Positions 63,529 to 64,000 of a DNA stretch of 64,000 nucleotides are shown in pieces; position 1 is the stretch's first letter; the number at the start of each line of letters is the position of its first letter. This DNA is from an uncultured Lachnospiraceae bacterium (GTDB taxonomy: Bacteria; Bacillota; Clostridia; Lachnospirales; Lachnospiraceae). The stretch is taken from NCBI GenBank assembly GCA_947627245.1, contig CANQVH010000004.1, forward strand, positions 1 through 64,000, read 5' to 3'. A program made the position numbers and the translations under genes. Below the pieces are notes generated by a model. The model saw only the letters and a program-made list of their open reading frames with translations. It did no database searches and was not told the DNA's origin.

Positions 63529-63612
63529 GGAAGCGTTGAAGGAAGCAGGACAAACCGGGCAGATAAGACGGTCGATACGGGTTACGGCAACATCAGGCGA
63601 CATGAATGCTGC

Positions 63613-63642
63613 GGACAACACGGATAAGGACAACACGGATAA
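63613..63642 (+). repeat. 15-bp tandem repeat in the folC leader
   Basis: GGACAACACGGATAA occurs twice head to tail (63613-63627, 63628-63642), shortly before the folC start. Confidence 0.8.
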
Positions 63643-63659
63643 AGCGGGGAATGACAGCC

Positions 63660-64000
63660 ATGAACTATACGGAAGCGGTTGAGTACATAGAAAGTACGCC
63701 GAAATTTACAAAAAAGAACAAACCGGAGAACACGGCGGAGCTGATCAGCAGACTCGGGAATCCGGAGCGCCGGATGAAGGTGATCCATGTGGCCGGGACG
63801 AACGGAAAGGGATCTGTCTGCGCGTTTCTCGCGTCAATTCTGACAAAAGCAGGGAAACGGACTGGGCTGTTCACCTCCCCGCATCTTGTCGAGATCACGG
63901 AGCGGTTTCAGATCGATCAGGTTCCCGTGTCGCACGAGACGTTTACGGACGCGTTTGTGCGCGTGAAGCGGGAGATCGACGCGATGATCGGGGACGGCTT
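63660..64000 (+). CDS. folC: Folylpolyglutamate synthase, 5' part
   Basis: The first 113 codons of FolC, which adds glutamates to folates and/or makes dihydrofolate; the gene runs past the window end. It has the Mur-ligase ATP-binding loop VAGTNGKGS and FTSPHLVEITERFQ, both diagnostic of FolC. ATG 63660 has GGGGA about 10 bases upstream; an in-frame ATG at 63651 is too close to that site. Folate supply would also support the formyltransferase in the glycan locus, but the genes are unlinked. Confidence 0.92.
   Translation, partial: MNYTEAVEYIESTPKFTKKNKPENTAELISRLGNPERRMKVIHVAGTNGKGSVCAFLASILTKAGKRTGLFTSPHLVEITERFQIDQVPVSHETFTDAFVRVKREIDAMIGDG

Noticed and set aside
63602-63679. Short frame of 25 codons overlapping the folC start
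   Set aside because: No ribosome site and it arises from the 15-bp tandem repeat; a leader peptide cannot be supported.

Overview
The window looks like chromosome of a strictly anaerobic, probably gut-associated clostridial bacterium; Lachnospiraceae is my best guess. The basis is the gene content: a flavodiiron protein with built-in flavin reductase and rubredoxin domains, a transketolase split into two subunits, Gram-positive promoters and Shine-Dalgarno sites, a LoaP-type antiterminator, a cellulase, MutS2 and FolC. The backbone is visibly GC-rich. Most of the central locus is visibly AT-richer, which suggests an acquired or frequently exchanged polysaccharide locus. I saw no rRNA, tRNA, CRISPR array or intact insertion sequence.

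Left backbone (1-15.3 kb): a secreted GH5 cellulase with a CBM2-like domain; a four-domain flavodiiron protein; a cold-shock gene with a long structured leader; a trigger-factor-like lipoprotein divergent from an ArsR-type regulator plus citrate synthase; an ABC exporter whose FtsX-type permease carries a very long coiled coil; the split transketolase; and an orphan Phd/YefM-like antitoxin.

Control module (15.4-23.4 kb): a tyrosine recombinase whose stop codon lies inside one of two perfect 28-bp inverted repeats. These bracket a 428-bp non-coding segment, which has the architecture of an invertible on/off switch. Downstream, all on the plus strand, come two tandem DEAD/DEAH helicases with repeated helicase-associated domains and then LoaP, a NusG-family processive antiterminator.

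Glycan locus (23.6-57.5 kb): an initiating sugar-phosphate transferase, GT4 glycosyltransferases, UDP-ManNAcA synthesis (wecB, wecC), a heparinase-fold protein with a two-domain dehydrogenase and a Gfo/Idh/MocA enzyme, a Wzy-like polymerase and a Wzx flippase. A complete pseudaminic acid core pathway follows (pseB, pseC, pseF, pseG, pseI). No GNAT-type PseH is present; a formyltransferase and a left-handed beta-helix acyltransferase stand in its place. A protein with a GT42/DUF115-like signature just upstream is a candidate nonulosonate transferase. Then comes a decoration module: MBOAT, SGNH-like protein, FkbH, VOC protein, ACP, DUF4910 protein and an AAC(3)-like acetyltransferase. Five runs of exactly nine G occur in this part. 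Three are in frame inside genes (acyltransferase start, PseG/aminotransferase junction, MBOAT), one puts the DUF4910 gene out of frame by one base, and one sits in a decayed stretch at the right edge. This is the signature of slipped-strand phase variation, layered on the invertible switch and LoaP control.

Right backbone (57.5-64 kb): an HD-GYP protein, then on the minus strand an OmpR-type response regulator, MutS2 and a secreted DUF6612-like protein, and finally the start of folC running off the window.
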